Of a stretch of 64,000 nt of DNA, positions 17,461 to 27,764 are shown in pieces. The notes beneath the pieces were generated by a model. It was given only the letters and a program-made list of their open reading frames with translations, searched no databases and was not told where the DNA came from. The position numbers and the translations under genes are program-made. The DNA is from Gilliamella sp. ESL0405 (GTDB lineage Bacteria > Pseudomonadota > Gammaproteobacteria > Enterobacterales > Orbaceae): NCBI RefSeq assembly GCF_019469205.1, contig NZ_CP048265.1:558001-622000 (forward strand). Direction: 5' to 3'. Positions within the stretch are counted from its first letter, which is position 1, and each line of letters begins with the position of its first letter.

Positions 17461-18528
17461 ATGAAAATTCTTTTTGGTGTTCAAGGCACAGGAAATGGCC
17501 ATATTAGTCGTTGTAGAACATTAGCTAAAGCATTGAAAAAGGTTGGCGCTGATGTTGATTATATTTTTAGTGGTCGTGATGCTAAAGATTATTTTGATAT
17601 GGAAGCATTTGGTAACTATAAAACCTTTTGTGGTCTCTCTTTTGCAACGCTTAATGGTAAGATTAATTTTCGTAAAACAATCCAACGAATTCGAGCTTTT
17701 CGGCTGATTAAAGATGTCCGTGAGCTGGATCTTTCAAATTATGACTGTATTATTAGCGATTTTGAGCCGGTTAGTGCTTGGGCTGCTCACAATCAACATC
17801 GGGAGAGTCTAGGGATCAGTAATCAGGCCGTTTGCCAATACCTTAAACCGAAAGAGTATGGCATGATTGCCAATGTGATTATGAAATATTATGCGCCTGT
17901 GACTCAACCTATAGGTCTGCATTGGTTTCATTTTGGGCATAAACTGATTCCACCAATGATTGATTCATTTGATGTTGCACCAACTGAGAACGGAACAATC
18001 GTTGTTTATTTACCGTTTGAAGGGTTAGATGAAATTACCCAGTTTTTAACGCCGTATAAAGAGTATCAATTTATCTGTTTTCATCCGGATGTTAAACAAT
18101 CATCAAATCAAGGTAATATCACCATGCATACCCTCAGTCGGGAAAATTTTACGCATGCGTTATTAAGCTGTTCGGGTATTATTTCTAATACGGGTTTTGC
18201 TCTAATTTCAGAAGCGTTAGCGTTGGGTAAAAAAATTCTAACTAAGCCGGTTTCTGGTCAATTTGAACAAATTTATAATGCTCAGTGCTTGCAAACTTTA
18301 GATATGGCAACGGTAATGGAAAATTTAAATCATGCTAAACTTAAACATTGGTTAAATCTTGCATCGCCTCAACCAACGATCTATCCGGATGTTGCAACGG
18401 AATTAGCAAATTGGATTGTTTCAGGGCAAAAAGAGTCTTTACTATCGTTAAGTCAACGATTATGGCGTGCAACGGTATTTTCGGAAAATGTGCAAAAACG
18501 TATTAAATCTTTAGGGTATTGTGTATAA
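17461..18528 (+). CDS. Glycosyltransferase family protein (MJ1255-like, GT-B fold)
   Basis: About 355 residues with the GT-B signature of the MJ1255-type family: an N-terminal ILFGVQGTGNGHISR nucleotide-sugar loop like that of MurG-type enzymes, and in the second domain NTGFALISEALALGKKILTKP, the glycine/glutamate region that binds UDP-sugars. The product starts at ATG 17461 by homology; a GTG at 17446 would add five residues. It precedes folA by ten bases and is probably co-transcribed. Donor and acceptor are unknown. Confidence 0.75.
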   Translation: MKILFGVQGTGNGHISRCRTLAKALKKVGADVDYIFSGRDAKDYFDMEAFGNYKTFCGLSFATLNGKINFRKTIQRIRAFRLIKDVRELDLSNYDCIISDFEPVSAWAAHNQHRESLGISNQAVCQYLKPKEYGMIANVIMKYYAPVTQPIGLHWFHFGHKLIPPMIDSFDVAPTENGTIVVYLPFEGLDEITQFLTPYKEYQFICFHPDVKQSSNQGNITMHTLSRENFTHALLSCSGIISNTGFALISEALALGKKILTKPVSGQFEQIYNAQCLQTLDMATVMENLNHAKLKHWLNLASPQPTIYPDVATELANWIVSGQKESLLSLSQRLWRATVFSENVQKRIKSLGYCV

Positions 18529-18538
18529 AGGAAATAGT

Positions 18539-19039
18539 ATGATTTTAAGTATTATTGTTGCCATGGCGGATAATCGTGTGATTGGTTTAAATAATCAAAT
18601 GCCATGGCATTTACCTGCTGATTTAGCATGGTTTAAAAAAAATACGCTAAATAAACCTGTGATTATGGGACGTAAAACGTTTGAATCAATCGGTCGACCC
18701 TTGCCTCATCGCCATAATATCATTATTAGTCGACAGGCAGAGAAAAGCCAAGCTAATGAGGAAAATATCAGTTGGGTTGGATCAATTGATGAAGCTATCG
18801 CATTGGCTAAAACGCAGCAGGTCGAAGAGGCATTTATTATTGGTGGTGGCAATATATATAATCAGTCGCTACCTTTTGTTGATCGTCTGTACTTAACCCA
18901 TATTCAAGCGGATTTAAAGGGCGATACCTATTTTCCGGATTATCAGCCGGAAAACTGGCAGCAAGTTTATTGTGAAAATCATCATGCCGATGATAAAAAT
19001 CCTTATGATTATCAGTTTGAAATTTTAGCCAGAAGTTAA
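18539..19039 (+). CDS. folA: Dihydrofolate reductase
   Basis: The 166-residue enzyme reduces dihydrofolate to tetrahydrofolate with NADPH. Key features are MADNRVIGLNNQMPWHLP at the active-site loop, the catalytic aspartate in PADLAWFKKNT, GRKTFESIGRPLPHR and FIIGGGNIY for cofactor binding. AAGGA seven bases before the ATG at 18539 fixes the start. It is slightly longer than E. coli DHFR (159). It converges on relA with a hairpin between. Confidence 0.97.
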   Translation: MILSIIVAMADNRVIGLNNQMPWHLPADLAWFKKNTLNKPVIMGRKTFESIGRPLPHRHNIIISRQAEKSQANEENISWVGSIDEAIALAKTQQVEEAFIIGGGNIYNQSLPFVDRLYLTHIQADLKGDTYFPDYQPENWQQVYCENHHADDKNPYDYQFEILARS

Positions 19040-19050
19040 AGGTCAATACG

Positions 19051-19075
19051 TTGCCACAACGTTAAGCTGTGGCAA
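19051..19075. terminator. Hairpin between convergent folA and relA
   Basis: TTGCCACA (19051-19058) and TGTGGCAA (19068-19075) form an 8-bp stem around a 9-base loop, 11 bases after the folA stop and 12 before the relA end. It probably acts as a bidirectional end signal, although the T run is poor. Confidence 0.5.
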
Positions 19076-19086
19076 ATAAACAGGTT

Positions 19087-21342
19087 TTAGCCCTGTAATC
19101 GTTTTGCTTCAACCACATCCGGTAACTGCTTAATCTTAGTTAATACTCGATTAAGTGAATCTTGATTAAATATCTGCATATCCATATCAATGGTTGCAAG
19201 TTGCTGTTTCATTTCAATGCGGCTGGTAACACTTAGCACATTGACTTTTTCGTTGGCTAATATGGTGGTGATATCCCGCAATAAGCCACTTCTGTCATTG
19301 GCAATAATTCTGACAATCATGGTGTAACTTGAATTGTGATTACCGCTCCATTGCGCACTGGTGATCCGCTCCGGCGCATGGTTTTTTAATTCTTGTAGTT
19401 GTTCACAATCAGCACGGTGAATGGAGATGCCTCGACCTTGAGTGACAAATCCCACTATCGGATCACCGGGTATCGGGCGGCAGCAGTTAGCAATGGTGTA
19501 CATTAAATTATCCACACCTTCGATAATAATTTCGCCACATTTACTTGCGGTTTTAGTCATGTTTTTGGCTTGCGTCGTCGATTTTTGGGTGATCTGTTTT
19601 AAAGCCGCTTCATCTTCTTCTTCCGCCGTTGGTTTGTTAAATTGGGCATTGATAAAATTCACTAATTGATTAATTCTAACATCGCCACTACCAATACCAG
19701 CAAGCACTTCATTAAATGAATGTGCGTTATATTTATTGATGAGGATCTTTTCAACACTTTTTAAACTGATATTTAAAGGCTCAAGTTCATTAGATAAGAT
19801 CTGTTCACCGGTAGCAATATTTTTATCACGATCTTGCTTTTTAAACCAGGCAAGGATTTTGGCTCTGGCTCGACTGCTGTTAACAAAACCGGTATTGGGA
19901 TTTAACCAGTCACGGCTAGGGTTAGGCTGTTTTTGGGTGATGATTTCGACTTGATCACCGATTTTGAGATTGTAAGTAAATGGCACAATGCGTCCGCCAA
20001 CTTTGGCGCCAATACAGCGATGTCCAACATCACTATGAATATGGTAAGCAAAATCAAGCGGGGTTGAGCCAGCAGGCAAATCAACCACATCGCCTTTAGG
20101 GGTGAAGACGTAAACACGATCATCAAAAATTTGGCTTCTGACCGCTTCTTGTATCTCGCCACTTTCTGACATCTCTTGTTGCCATGTGAGTAGCTTACGT
20201 AACCAAGAAATCCGTTGATCGTAAGCGGTCATTTTATCGGTACTGCCTTCTTTGTACTTCCAATGTGCCGCAACGCCTAATTCGGCATCATTATGCATTT
20301 GTTCCGTTCGGATTTGAATTTCTATGGTTTTTTCTTCAGGACCATATACCACCGTATGAATCGATTGGTACCCGTTTGGTTTGGGATTAGCGACATAATC
20401 GTCAAACTCTTTGGCAATGTGTTTATAGTGACTATGCACAATACCTAATGCATTATAACAGTCTTCAATTCGATCGCAGATGATACGTACCGCTCTGATA
20501 TCGTAAAGCTCGTCGAACTGTAGATGTTTACGTTCCATTTTTCGCCATATGCTGTAGATGTGTTTTGGTCGCCCGTAAACCTCTGCCCGAATATGGTCTT
20601 GATTCATCATATCTTGAAGATTTTTAACAAACTGATTGATATATTGCTCACGATCTAAGCGTTTTTCTTGTAATTGTGAGGCGATAAAGCGATATTGATC
20701 GGGATATAAATAACGGAAACAAAAATCTTCTAATTCCCATTTTAGTTGCCCAATACCTAACCGATTGGCAAGTGGCGCATAAATATTAAAGCACTCTTTA
20801 GCGGCAAGAAATTGCTCTTCTTGAGGCGCATGCATTAACGTACGTAAGTAGGTGATGCGTTCGGCAATTTTGATAACAACACTGCGGAAATCGTTGACCA
20901 TTGCCAATAACATACGTCTGATGCTATCAATTTGTTCATTGGTTGCATTACCATTACGAATCGCCCGCAATTGGCGAATATCTTTCATTTTGATAATGCT
21001 GGAAAGAATGTGAATGATTTCACGATCGAAATCTTCGGGGATATCTTCCCGGCGGATAACTTTGGCATCAAGGAAAGGAAGCAGTAGGGCGGCACACAGG
21101 CTATTGATATCCATATTTAAGGTTGACAAAATTTCGACCATTTCAATCGCATTTTGAAAACAATATGTTTGCTCAGCCGATCCGGCACTATTTTCAAAAC
21201 AGAAATCCCAAATATCTTTAAACTTCTGATAGGATTCTTGATTGGTCAATAACAGCTCGTGTTTAGCCCACAGTTCAACATCAAATTGAGCAAGAGAGTA
21301 ATGCTCTTCATGCTGTTGGTGCGCTCCTCTAATTGATACCAT
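19087..21342 (-). CDS. relA: GTP pyrophosphokinase RelA, (p)ppGpp synthetase I
   Basis: This 751-residue ribosome-associated enzyme makes (p)ppGpp when uncharged tRNA enters the A site. The N-terminal hydrolase domain lacks the His-Asp catalytic pair (LLLPFLDAKVI replaces it), as in E. coli RelA, so it should be synthesis-only. The synthetase region contains YDIRAVRIICD and PKPNGYQSIHTVV. The C-terminal half carries TGS (VYVFTPKGDVVDLPAGST), a zinc-finger-like NCCRPIPGD and an ACT domain. Length is close to E. coli RelA (744). It begins two bases after the rlmD stop, so the two are coupled. Confidence 0.97.
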   Translation of the reverse strand: MVSIRGAHQQHEEHYSLAQFDVELWAKHELLLTNQESYQKFKDIWDFCFENSAGSAEQTYCFQNAIEMVEILSTLNMDINSLCAALLLPFLDAKVIRREDIPEDFDREIIHILSSIIKMKDIRQLRAIRNGNATNEQIDSIRRMLLAMVNDFRSVVIKIAERITYLRTLMHAPQEEQFLAAKECFNIYAPLANRLGIGQLKWELEDFCFRYLYPDQYRFIASQLQEKRLDREQYINQFVKNLQDMMNQDHIRAEVYGRPKHIYSIWRKMERKHLQFDELYDIRAVRIICDRIEDCYNALGIVHSHYKHIAKEFDDYVANPKPNGYQSIHTVVYGPEEKTIEIQIRTEQMHNDAELGVAAHWKYKEGSTDKMTAYDQRISWLRKLLTWQQEMSESGEIQEAVRSQIFDDRVYVFTPKGDVVDLPAGSTPLDFAYHIHSDVGHRCIGAKVGGRIVPFTYNLKIGDQVEIITQKQPNPSRDWLNPNTGFVNSSRARAKILAWFKKQDRDKNIATGEQILSNELEPLNISLKSVEKILINKYNAHSFNEVLAGIGSGDVRINQLVNFINAQFNKPTAEEEDEAALKQITQKSTTQAKNMTKTASKCGEIIIEGVDNLMYTIANCCRPIPGDPIVGFVTQGRGISIHRADCEQLQELKNHAPERITSAQWSGNHNSSYTMIVRIIANDRSGLLRDITTILANEKVNVLSVTSRIEMKQQLATIDMDMQIFNQDSLNRVLTKIKQLPDVVEAKRLQG

Positions 21343-21344
21343 AA

Positions 21345-22682
21345 TTACGGTCCTAACTTTGTTAACAATAACATTGATTCAATGTGCTTGGTTTGAGGAA
21401 ACATATCTAATATCGCAACTTGAGAAATTTGGTATCCTGCATCAATAAATTGTTTGGTGTCTCTTGCTAACGTCGCCGGATTACACGAAATATAAACAAT
21501 TTTAGATGGTGCAAGTTTCACAATTTCAGCTGAAGCATTCAAAGCACCTGCACGGGCAGGATCGAGCAATACTTTACTAAATTGTGATTCACTCCAGATT
21601 GCAAATTGTGCTGTATCCTCTAAATTTCCTGTTATAAAATGTGTTTGGGCACAAATGTCATTCTTATTTAATATGGTGTTGAATTTGGCTTTTTCAACCA
21701 GCGCCTCAACACCTTCTACGCCAGTAACAGATTTGCATAACTTTGCCATTGGCAACGAAAAATTACCCATACCACAGAACAGATCCAGTACATTATCTGT
21801 GGGTTCTAAGGCCAGCCACTGTAGCGCTTGATTAACCATTTTTTGATTAATTTTACTATTTACTTGGATAAAATCGAGTGGACTAACCGTTAATTTTAAA
21901 TGATTAACAAGGTAATAATGTTCGGTGTTACCGGTTATGTGCACTAATTGTTTGCCATGTAAATAGAGTGAAATATTATTAGTATCGGCAAATTGTTTTA
22001 ATATATTAGTCTCTTTTTCCGTCATTGGCATGGTATGTCTTAGTACCATGACAATTCCACTGTCGAGGGCAATTAATTCAACATGTCCCAGTGCTTTTTG
22101 CTGTTTAATATTTTTTAAGCAGATCTGTAATGGAGCAATGAGCGCATCTAACTTAGGAACTAAAATTGGGCAGTTTTGAATATTAATAATCTGATTAGAT
22201 TCTGCCTGCCTGAAGCCTACCAACAACTCACCTTTAACCAAATTAATTGATAGCCTTGCCCGCCGGCGGTATCCGTATGGCTGATCGGCGATAATAAGCG
22301 GTGCTTGCGCTAAAACCGATGTTAATGATGCCTGACTCTCTTTTTGTAATAGTTTTATCAAAGCTTGATATTTAGCTTGCTGCTGTAAGTGTGACGAAAT
22401 ATGTTGCAGTTCGCACCCGCCACAGCGCTGATAATATTGACACTGAGGTGTGACCCGTTCGTTGCTTTGATTGTGATATTTGATAACTTTTGCTTTAGCG
22501 TAATTTTTTTTATCTTCTGTCAATACAATATCAACAGTTTCGCCCGGTAGAGCCGATTTTACAAATAGAGTTTTACCTTTGTCATTGGCCACGCCTTGAC
22601 CGAAGGCATCTAAATTTTCAACTGTGACTGTCAGTTTTTGCGCTGTGAGTTTTTTTTTCGTTGGGGTATAGAATTTGACCAT
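21345..22682 (-). CDS. rlmD: 23S rRNA (uracil-1939-C5)-methyltransferase
   Basis: This 445-residue enzyme methylates U1939 of 23S rRNA using SAM. It has an N-terminal TRAM domain, an iron-sulfur cysteine set (CQYYQRCGGC plus a downstream NCPIL), the SAM-binding LDLFCGMGNFSLP and the catalytic CNP motif in ISCNPATLARD. Gene order coaD-rlmD-relA on one strand; rlmD-relA is the E. coli order, which supports the assignment. Confidence 0.95.
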   Translation of the reverse strand: MVKFYTPTKKKLTAQKLTVTVENLDAFGQGVANDKGKTLFVKSALPGETVDIVLTEDKKNYAKAKVIKYHNQSNERVTPQCQYYQRCGGCELQHISSHLQQQAKYQALIKLLQKESQASLTSVLAQAPLIIADQPYGYRRRARLSINLVKGELLVGFRQAESNQIINIQNCPILVPKLDALIAPLQICLKNIKQQKALGHVELIALDSGIVMVLRHTMPMTEKETNILKQFADTNNISLYLHGKQLVHITGNTEHYYLVNHLKLTVSPLDFIQVNSKINQKMVNQALQWLALEPTDNVLDLFCGMGNFSLPMAKLCKSVTGVEGVEALVEKAKFNTILNKNDICAQTHFITGNLEDTAQFAIWSESQFSKVLLDPARAGALNASAEIVKLAPSKIVYISCNPATLARDTKQFIDAGYQISQVAILDMFPQTKHIESMLLLTKLGP

Positions 22683-22693
22683 TTTAACTACAA

Positions 22694-23182
22694 TTATGTT
22701 AACCGTTCAAGTAATGCCGTTTTGACATGTAAAGGGACTAAATTTGTCACATCCCCGCCATGGTAGGCGACTTCTTTAACAATTGTTGATGAAATAAAGC
22801 CCATCGCTATTGACGGCATTAAAAATAGGGTATCGAGATCAGCTTTAAGTGCTCGGTTCATTTCGGCCAGTTGCCTTTCGTATTCAAAATCGTGTGTAGT
22901 TCTGACGCCTCGAACAATGACCGTTGCATTATGTTCGTGAGCAAACTTTGCCATTAACGTTTCAAAACCAATTACCTCAACATTAAGTAAATGTTCACTT
23001 GCTGTAGAGGCTAAATTGACCCGCTCATCTAGCGTAAATAGGGTTTTTTTGTTGGGGCTTTGGGCAATGGCAACAATAAGACGAGGAAATAGTTTTGAGG
23101 CTCGTGTTATCAGATCGATATGTCCATTAGTGATAGGATCGAACGTACCGGGAAAAACGGCGGTCAAGGTTTTACTTTTCAT
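22694..23182 (-). CDS. coaD: Phosphopantetheine adenylyltransferase
   Basis: This 162-residue enzyme adenylates 4'-phosphopantetheine in CoA synthesis. The nucleotidyltransferase motifs GTFDPITNGHIDLI (TxGH) and ISSTIVKEVA (ISSxxxR/K type) are present, and length matches the E. coli enzyme (159). It is the first gene of the minus-strand group with rlmD (11-base gap) and relA; its promoter should lie at 23183-23380, where I see no other feature. Confidence 0.97.
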   Translation of the reverse strand: MKSKTLTAVFPGTFDPITNGHIDLITRASKLFPRLIVAIAQSPNKKTLFTLDERVNLASTASEHLLNVEVIGFETLMAKFAHEHNATVIVRGVRTTHDFEYERQLAEMNRALKADLDTLFLMPSIAMGFISSTIVKEVAYHGGDVTNLVPLHVKTALLERLT

Positions 23183-23382
23183 CAGTCATATTATCCATTA
23201 TTAAATGTGGGGATATCATACCTAATTTTATTTAGGATTGTTAGTTAAGTAAGGTAAATTTCTTTTTATTTTTATACTAAAACGTATATATTTTCTGAAA
23301 GTTCTTGACAAAACGGCGCATAAGAAAGTGATAACACCGATTAGATCATAAGGCGAGCATGGGCGATTGATAGGTTTAAAAA

Positions 23383-23429
23383 TAAAAAAAGCAAATTATG
23401 GAAGAAGCGGTGACTTCCACCATAATTTG
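23383..23429 (-). terminator. Rho-independent terminator of the lacY-gal operon
   Basis: CAAATTATGG (23392-23401) pairs with CCATAATTTG (23420-23429), and an inner GAAG/CTTC extends the stem. On the minus strand the hairpin is followed by a run of seven T, giving a textbook intrinsic terminator 29 bases past galM. Confidence 0.85.
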
Positions 23430-23457
23430 TGTCACAGTGACATTAAGGTACCGACTA

Positions 23458-24456
23458 CTAAGTGAAAAAATGAAAAGTTGTTTGGTGATGATAAGCCTGA
23501 TCTGGTTGCAAAAAACAGCTAGCTTGCGCCCACTCCGGATGATGTGGACTATCCGGTAAGCATTCGGCTTCTAATGCGACGCCGGCAAAATTGTTATACT
23601 CACCATTGTGACGATTAGGAGTATGTTGCAAAAAATTGCCTGTGTAGACCTGTAGCGCTGGCTGAGTTGTGGTCATATTCATCACAATTTTTTTATCACC
23701 GGATATGAGCTGTGCAGCAATAGATTGTGTCTTATCTAATAGATATGCGTGGTCATAACCGCCGGTTTTTTGCCTTTCTTCACTCTCAAGCAATCTATCC
23801 GATAGCAATCTTGGTTGGCGTAAATCCATGTCCGCTTGAGTGACATCGGTTAAATCACCGCAAGGAATGCCCTGTTTATCGACCGGTAAGTATAAGTTAG
23901 CATTGACTTTTAATGTGTGGGAAAGAATATTTTTACTGCTTTCGCCATCGAGATTAAAGTAAGCATGGTTGGTTAAATTTACCGGTGTTGTTTTGTTGGT
24001 GGTGGCTTGAAACTCGATCACAACTTGATTTTCATCGGTTAAATGATAACTGACTGTGACGTTAAGTTCACCGGGAAAGCCTTGATCGCCGTCAGGTGAA
24101 ATTAAACTAAAAGTCACTTTTTGTGCCGATTGATTTTTGATATCCCATAACAATTTATCAAAACCTAGCTTGCCGCCATGAAGTTGGTTTTCCCCTTGAT
24201 TGGCAACAAGTCGATAGTGGGTGCCAGCTATATCAATGGCAGCGCCTGCAATTCGGTTTGCATAACGCCCAATTGTTGCCCCTAAATAGGCATCTTGCTG
24301 TTGATATTGTTCAAAGGTTTTACAGCCAAGTAATACTTCGCGGTGTTCTCCGGCATTAATTGGCACTAAACAAGATAGCCAAGTTGCGCCCCAATTCGAG
24401 ACTTTAACTTGCATACCTTGTTTATTCGTAAGAGTAATAATCTGCATTACTGACAT
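23458..24456 (-). CDS. galM: Aldose 1-epimerase (mutarotase)
   Basis: This 332-residue enzyme interconverts alpha and beta anomers of galactose so that GalK receives the alpha form. Family features include [14 protein letters not shown] near residue 60, the catalytic histidine region [13 protein letters not shown] and the C-terminal [15 protein letters not shown] with the catalytic glutamate. Its ATG overlaps the end of galK by ten bases, so translation is coupled. It is the last gene of the operon. Confidence 0.96.
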   Translation of the reverse strand: MSVMQIITLTNKQGMQVKVSNWGATWLSCLVPINAGEHREVLLGCKTFEQYQQQDAYLGATIGRYANRIAGAAIDIAGTHYRLVANQGENQLHGGKLGFDKLLWDIKNQSAQKVTFSLISPDGDQGFPGELNVTVSYHLTDENQVVIEFQATTNKTTPVNLTNHAYFNLDGESSKNILSHTLKVNANLYLPVDKQGIPCGDLTDVTQADMDLRQPRLLSDRLLESEERQKTGGYDHAYLLDKTQSIAAQLISGDKKIVMNMTTTQPALQVYTGNFLQHTPNRHNGEYNNFAGVALEAECLPDSPHHPEWAQASCFLQPDQAYHHQTTFHFFT

Positions 24457-25604
24457 ATTGCACTGGCTCCTTCACTCGGCTGGCAAACATAGCATGTTTC
24501 TTTAATGCCAAACTTTTGCTGATAATGGTTATGCACCACCGCTTTGACGTCGTCCACTTTATCTTTAGGTACCAAAGCAACCACGCAACCGCCAAAACCG
24601 CCGCCGGTCATACGCACGCCACCTTCATCGCCGATGACTTTGTGGATAATTTCAACTAAGTAATCAATTGCCGGAACGGTGATTTCAAAATCATCACGCA
24701 TCGATTTGTGGCTTTGCGCCATAAGTAGTGATAAAAGTTTGTAATCCCTCACTTCCAGCGCATGTGATGCTAATAAGGTACGCTCATTTTCAGTAATCAC
24801 ATGGCGAGCCCGTTTAAATACCACCGGATTAAGTGTTGACTCAATGACTTCCAACTCAGCAAGTGATGCATCACGCAATGCCCTGACGCCTAATGCTTCG
24901 GCGGCGGCTTCGCATTGTTCACGGCGGGTGTTGTATTGGCTATCGACTAAGCCTCGTTTGATGTTGGAATTGATAATCACTACAGCGAGATCGTCAGGAA
25001 TACTGACCGGATGAGTCCCTAATGTGCGGCAATCAATCAATAATGCATGTTGTGCTTCTCCTAATGCCGATATCAGTTGATCCATAATGCCACAGTTACA
25101 ACCCACAAACTGATTTTCGGCTTCTTGCCCGATTAAGGCAAGTTTAGTGCCATCTAACGGCAGTTGATAAAGCACTTGAAACATTTTACCCACCGCCACC
25201 TCAAGTGATGCTGAGGAGCTTAAGCCAGCACCTTGTGGCACATTACCGCTAATAACAAAGTCTGCGCCATGAATATTGTCGGCATATTTTTTTAAATGTT
25301 TCACTACGCCTCGTACATAATTCGCCCATTGATAGTTTGGGTGCTTTTCGATTGGCTTGTCTAACGAAAACTCATCTTGTTGATGATGATAATCCAGCGC
25401 AATGACTCGTATAATATTATCGGAACGTTTGTTGCAACTGATTACGGTTTGATAATTAATCGCACACGGTAACACATAGCCGTCGTTGTAGTCGGTATGT
25501 TCACCAATTAAATTGACTCGTCCGGGAGCTTGCACAACCGTATCGGGTTGGTATCCAAATTGACTTTCAAAAGCTTGTGTGGTTTTTTCGATTAATGCTT
25601 TCAT
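24447..25604 (-). CDS. galK: Galactokinase
   Basis: This 385-residue GHMP kinase phosphorylates galactose at C1. The N-terminal [21 protein letters not shown] binds galactose (given here as the family signature; 20-residue core), [15 protein letters not shown] is the ATP loop, and [14 protein letters not shown] is motif 3. Length is near E. coli GalK (382). The start codon follows the galT stop directly, with no gap, giving coupled translation. Confidence 0.97.
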   Translation of the reverse strand: MKALIEKTTQAFESQFGYQPDTVVQAPGRVNLIGEHTDYNDGYVLPCAINYQTVISCNKRSDNIIRVIALDYHHQQDEFSLDKPIEKHPNYQWANYVRGVVKHLKKYADNIHGADFVISGNVPQGAGLSSSASLEVAVGKMFQVLYQLPLDGTKLALIGQEAENQFVGCNCGIMDQLISALGEAQHALLIDCRTLGTHPVSIPDDLAVVIINSNIKRGLVDSQYNTRREQCEAAAEALGVRALRDASLAELEVIESTLNPVVFKRARHVITENERTLLASHALEVRDYKLLSLLMAQSHKSMRDDFEITVPAIDYLVEIIHKVIGDEGGVRMTGGGFGGCVVALVPKDKVDDVKAVVHNHYQQKFGIKETCYVCQPSEGASAICQ

Positions 25605-26654
25605 CTATTTATCCTTTTGAGCTTTATAGTGCACATCACTAACGTTACGCAGTCTTTCGGCTGCCTGTTCTGGCGTTAAATCTCGTTGTACTTCAGCGAG
25701 CATCTCATAACCAACCATGAATTTTTTAACTGTAGCTGAACGTAACAATGGGGGATAAAAATGTGCATGTAATTGCCAATATTGTGCGTTATTTTCTCCG
25801 TATGGCGCACCATGCCAGCCCATTGAATAAGGGAAAGAGCAGTTAAACAAGTTATCATAGCGGCAGGTTAATTTTTTTAGTGCAATAGCTAAATCAACTT
25901 GTTGTTCATTCGTTAATAAAGTCAGTTGTGGAATATGGGTTTTCGGTAACAGTAATGTTTCAAAAGGCCATACCGCCCAAAATGGCACAACCGCCAACCA
26001 ATAGTCTGTTTCAACGACAATACGTTCACGAGCGATAAGTTCTTTTTCGACATAATCAACCAATAAATTGCGGTGGTATTTCTGAAAATAATGGCGCATG
26101 TTCTGATCTTCACGTGCAATTTCATTGGGTATAAAGCTATTTGCCCAAATTTGCCCATGTGGATGTGGGTTTGAGCAACCCATTGCTGCGCCTTTATTTT
26201 CAAATATTTGCACCCATGGGTAATGTTGGCTAAGTTCTTGTTGTTGACGAATCCATGTCTTAATAACGCCCTCAATCGCAGGTAAATCAAGTTCGGGTAT
26301 TGTTTTACTGTGATCGGGTGAAAAACAGATAACCCGACTTGTTCCCCTGGCACTTTGCATTTGAAAGAGGGGATCGTCATTTACCGGCGAGTCGGGCGTA
26401 TTTTCCATTAGTGCAGCAAAATCATTGGTAAAAACAAACGTTCCGGTATAGTCAGGGTTCACATCGCCGGTGACACGCTTATTGCCCGGGCACAAAAAAC
26501 AATTTGGATCGTAGCTTGGTTTTTGCTCCTGATTTAATGTCTCTTGCTGACCTTGCCAAGGCCGTTTTGCTCGATGTGGCGAAACAAGTACCCATTGATT
26601 GGTCAACGGGTTATACCGACGATGAGGATGATCAACCGGGTTAAAAATGTCCAT
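25605..26654 (-). CDS. galT: Galactose-1-phosphate uridylyltransferase
   Basis: This 349-residue enzyme exchanges UMP between UDP-glucose and galactose-1-phosphate. The catalytic HPH is visible in [16 protein letters not shown], and zinc ligands lie in CFLCPGN and nearby histidines (DHSKT). E. coli GalT is 348 residues. It lies between galE (49-base gap) and galK. Confidence 0.97.
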   Translation of the reverse strand: MDIFNPVDHPHRRYNPLTNQWVLVSPHRAKRPWQGQQETLNQEQKPSYDPNCFLCPGNKRVTGDVNPDYTGTFVFTNDFAALMENTPDSPVNDDPLFQMQSARGTSRVICFSPDHSKTIPELDLPAIEGVIKTWIRQQQELSQHYPWVQIFENKGAAMGCSNPHPHGQIWANSFIPNEIAREDQNMRHYFQKYHRNLLVDYVEKELIARERIVVETDYWLAVVPFWAVWPFETLLLPKTHIPQLTLLTNEQQVDLAIALKKLTCRYDNLFNCSFPYSMGWHGAPYGENNAQYWQLHAHFYPPLLRSATVKKFMVGYEMLAEVQRDLTPEQAAERLRNVSDVHYKAQKDK

Positions 26655-26703
26655 TTGTACCTCTTATCTGATTTTGCCTAATTTTTTATTGAAGATCACC
26701 CAA

Positions 26704-27720
26704 TTAATCCGGGTAACCTTGTGGGTTTTTTGATTGCCAATGCCATGAATCTTTGACCATGTCATCAAGCGTGAGTTTGGTTTTCCAACCTAATATTTGT
26801 TCGGCTTTCTTCGCATCAGCCCAAAAAGCAGGCAGATCGCCGGCTCGTTTCGGCGCAAAATGCCAATTGAGTGGCTTGCCGGATGCTTTTTCAAAAGCTT
26901 GAATGACTTGTAATACACTGTAGCCAATGCCGGAACCTAAGTTATAAATGTGTACACCGGCTTTATTGTGGTCTGCTTTAAGGGCGGCAATATGACCGTC
27001 AGCTAAATCAACGACATGAATAAAGTCACGCACACAAGTACCGTCTTGTGTTGGGTAGTCATTGCCAAATACGGCTAGCGATTGTCGTTTACCTATGGCA
27101 ACTTGCGTAATATACGGCATAAGATTGTTTGGGATACCTAGCGGATCTTCGCCCATTAATCCGCTTGGATGCGCCCCAACCGGGTTAAAATAACGTAGGA
27201 TTGTCAATGACCAATCAGGCTCAGCGACCGCTAAATCCATGATGCATTGTTCAACCATTAATTTACTTTTGCCATAAGGACTGGTTGGTAAACCTTGTGG
27301 TAAGGTCTCAACGTAAGGAACGGGTGCCAGCTCACCATATACGGTTGCTGATGAACTAAAAACTAACTGTTTAACACCCGCATCACGCATTGCTTTCATC
27401 AAAACGATACTGCCGTAAACATTGTTTTGGTAATACTCAAGTGGTTTATGTACCGACTCGCCCACCGCTTTTAGACCCGCAAAATGGATAACCGCTTGTA
27501 TTTTATGCTCGTTGAAAATTTTAGCTAAAAGCTCTGCATCACACACATCACCTTGATAAAAATCAACACGCTGTCCGGTTATTTGTTCTATTCTGTCTAA
27601 TACAGATGCTTTACTGTTAAACAAATTATCAATCACAATAGGCGTATAGCCCGATTGAATCAATTGTACGCATGTGTGACTTCCTATATATCCGCAACCG
27701 CCTGTAACTAATATTTTCAT
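26704..27720 (-). CDS. galE: UDP-glucose 4-epimerase
   Basis: This 338-residue SDR enzyme has the same length as E. coli GalE. It has the NAD-binding GGCGYIGSHT, the Ser/Tyr/Lys active site (SSSATVYG with the Tyr-xxx-Lys in SPYGKSK) and DGTCVRDFIHV. I chose ATG 27720, preceded by AAAGG, over an upstream TTG that would add two residues. Epimerisation of UDP-galactose closes the Leloir cycle and also serves envelope glycan synthesis. Confidence 0.97.
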   Translation of the reverse strand: MKILVTGGCGYIGSHTCVQLIQSGYTPIVIDNLFNSKASVLDRIEQITGQRVDFYQGDVCDAELLAKIFNEHKIQAVIHFAGLKAVGESVHKPLEYYQNNVYGSIVLMKAMRDAGVKQLVFSSSATVYGELAPVPYVETLPQGLPTSPYGKSKLMVEQCIMDLAVAEPDWSLTILRYFNPVGAHPSGLMGEDPLGIPNNLMPYITQVAIGKRQSLAVFGNDYPTQDGTCVRDFIHVVDLADGHIAALKADHNKAGVHIYNLGSGIGYSVLQVIQAFEKASGKPLNWHFAPKRAGDLPAFWADAKKAEQILGWKTKLTLDDMVKDSWHWQSKNPQGYPD

Positions 27721-27764
27721 TTTCAAACCTTTATTTTATGCAAGTTAAGTTAAGCGAAGGTCAA

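Noticed and set aside
25922-26380. 152-codon minus-strand frame inside galT
   Set aside because: It lies within galT, in a shifted frame, with no family signature.
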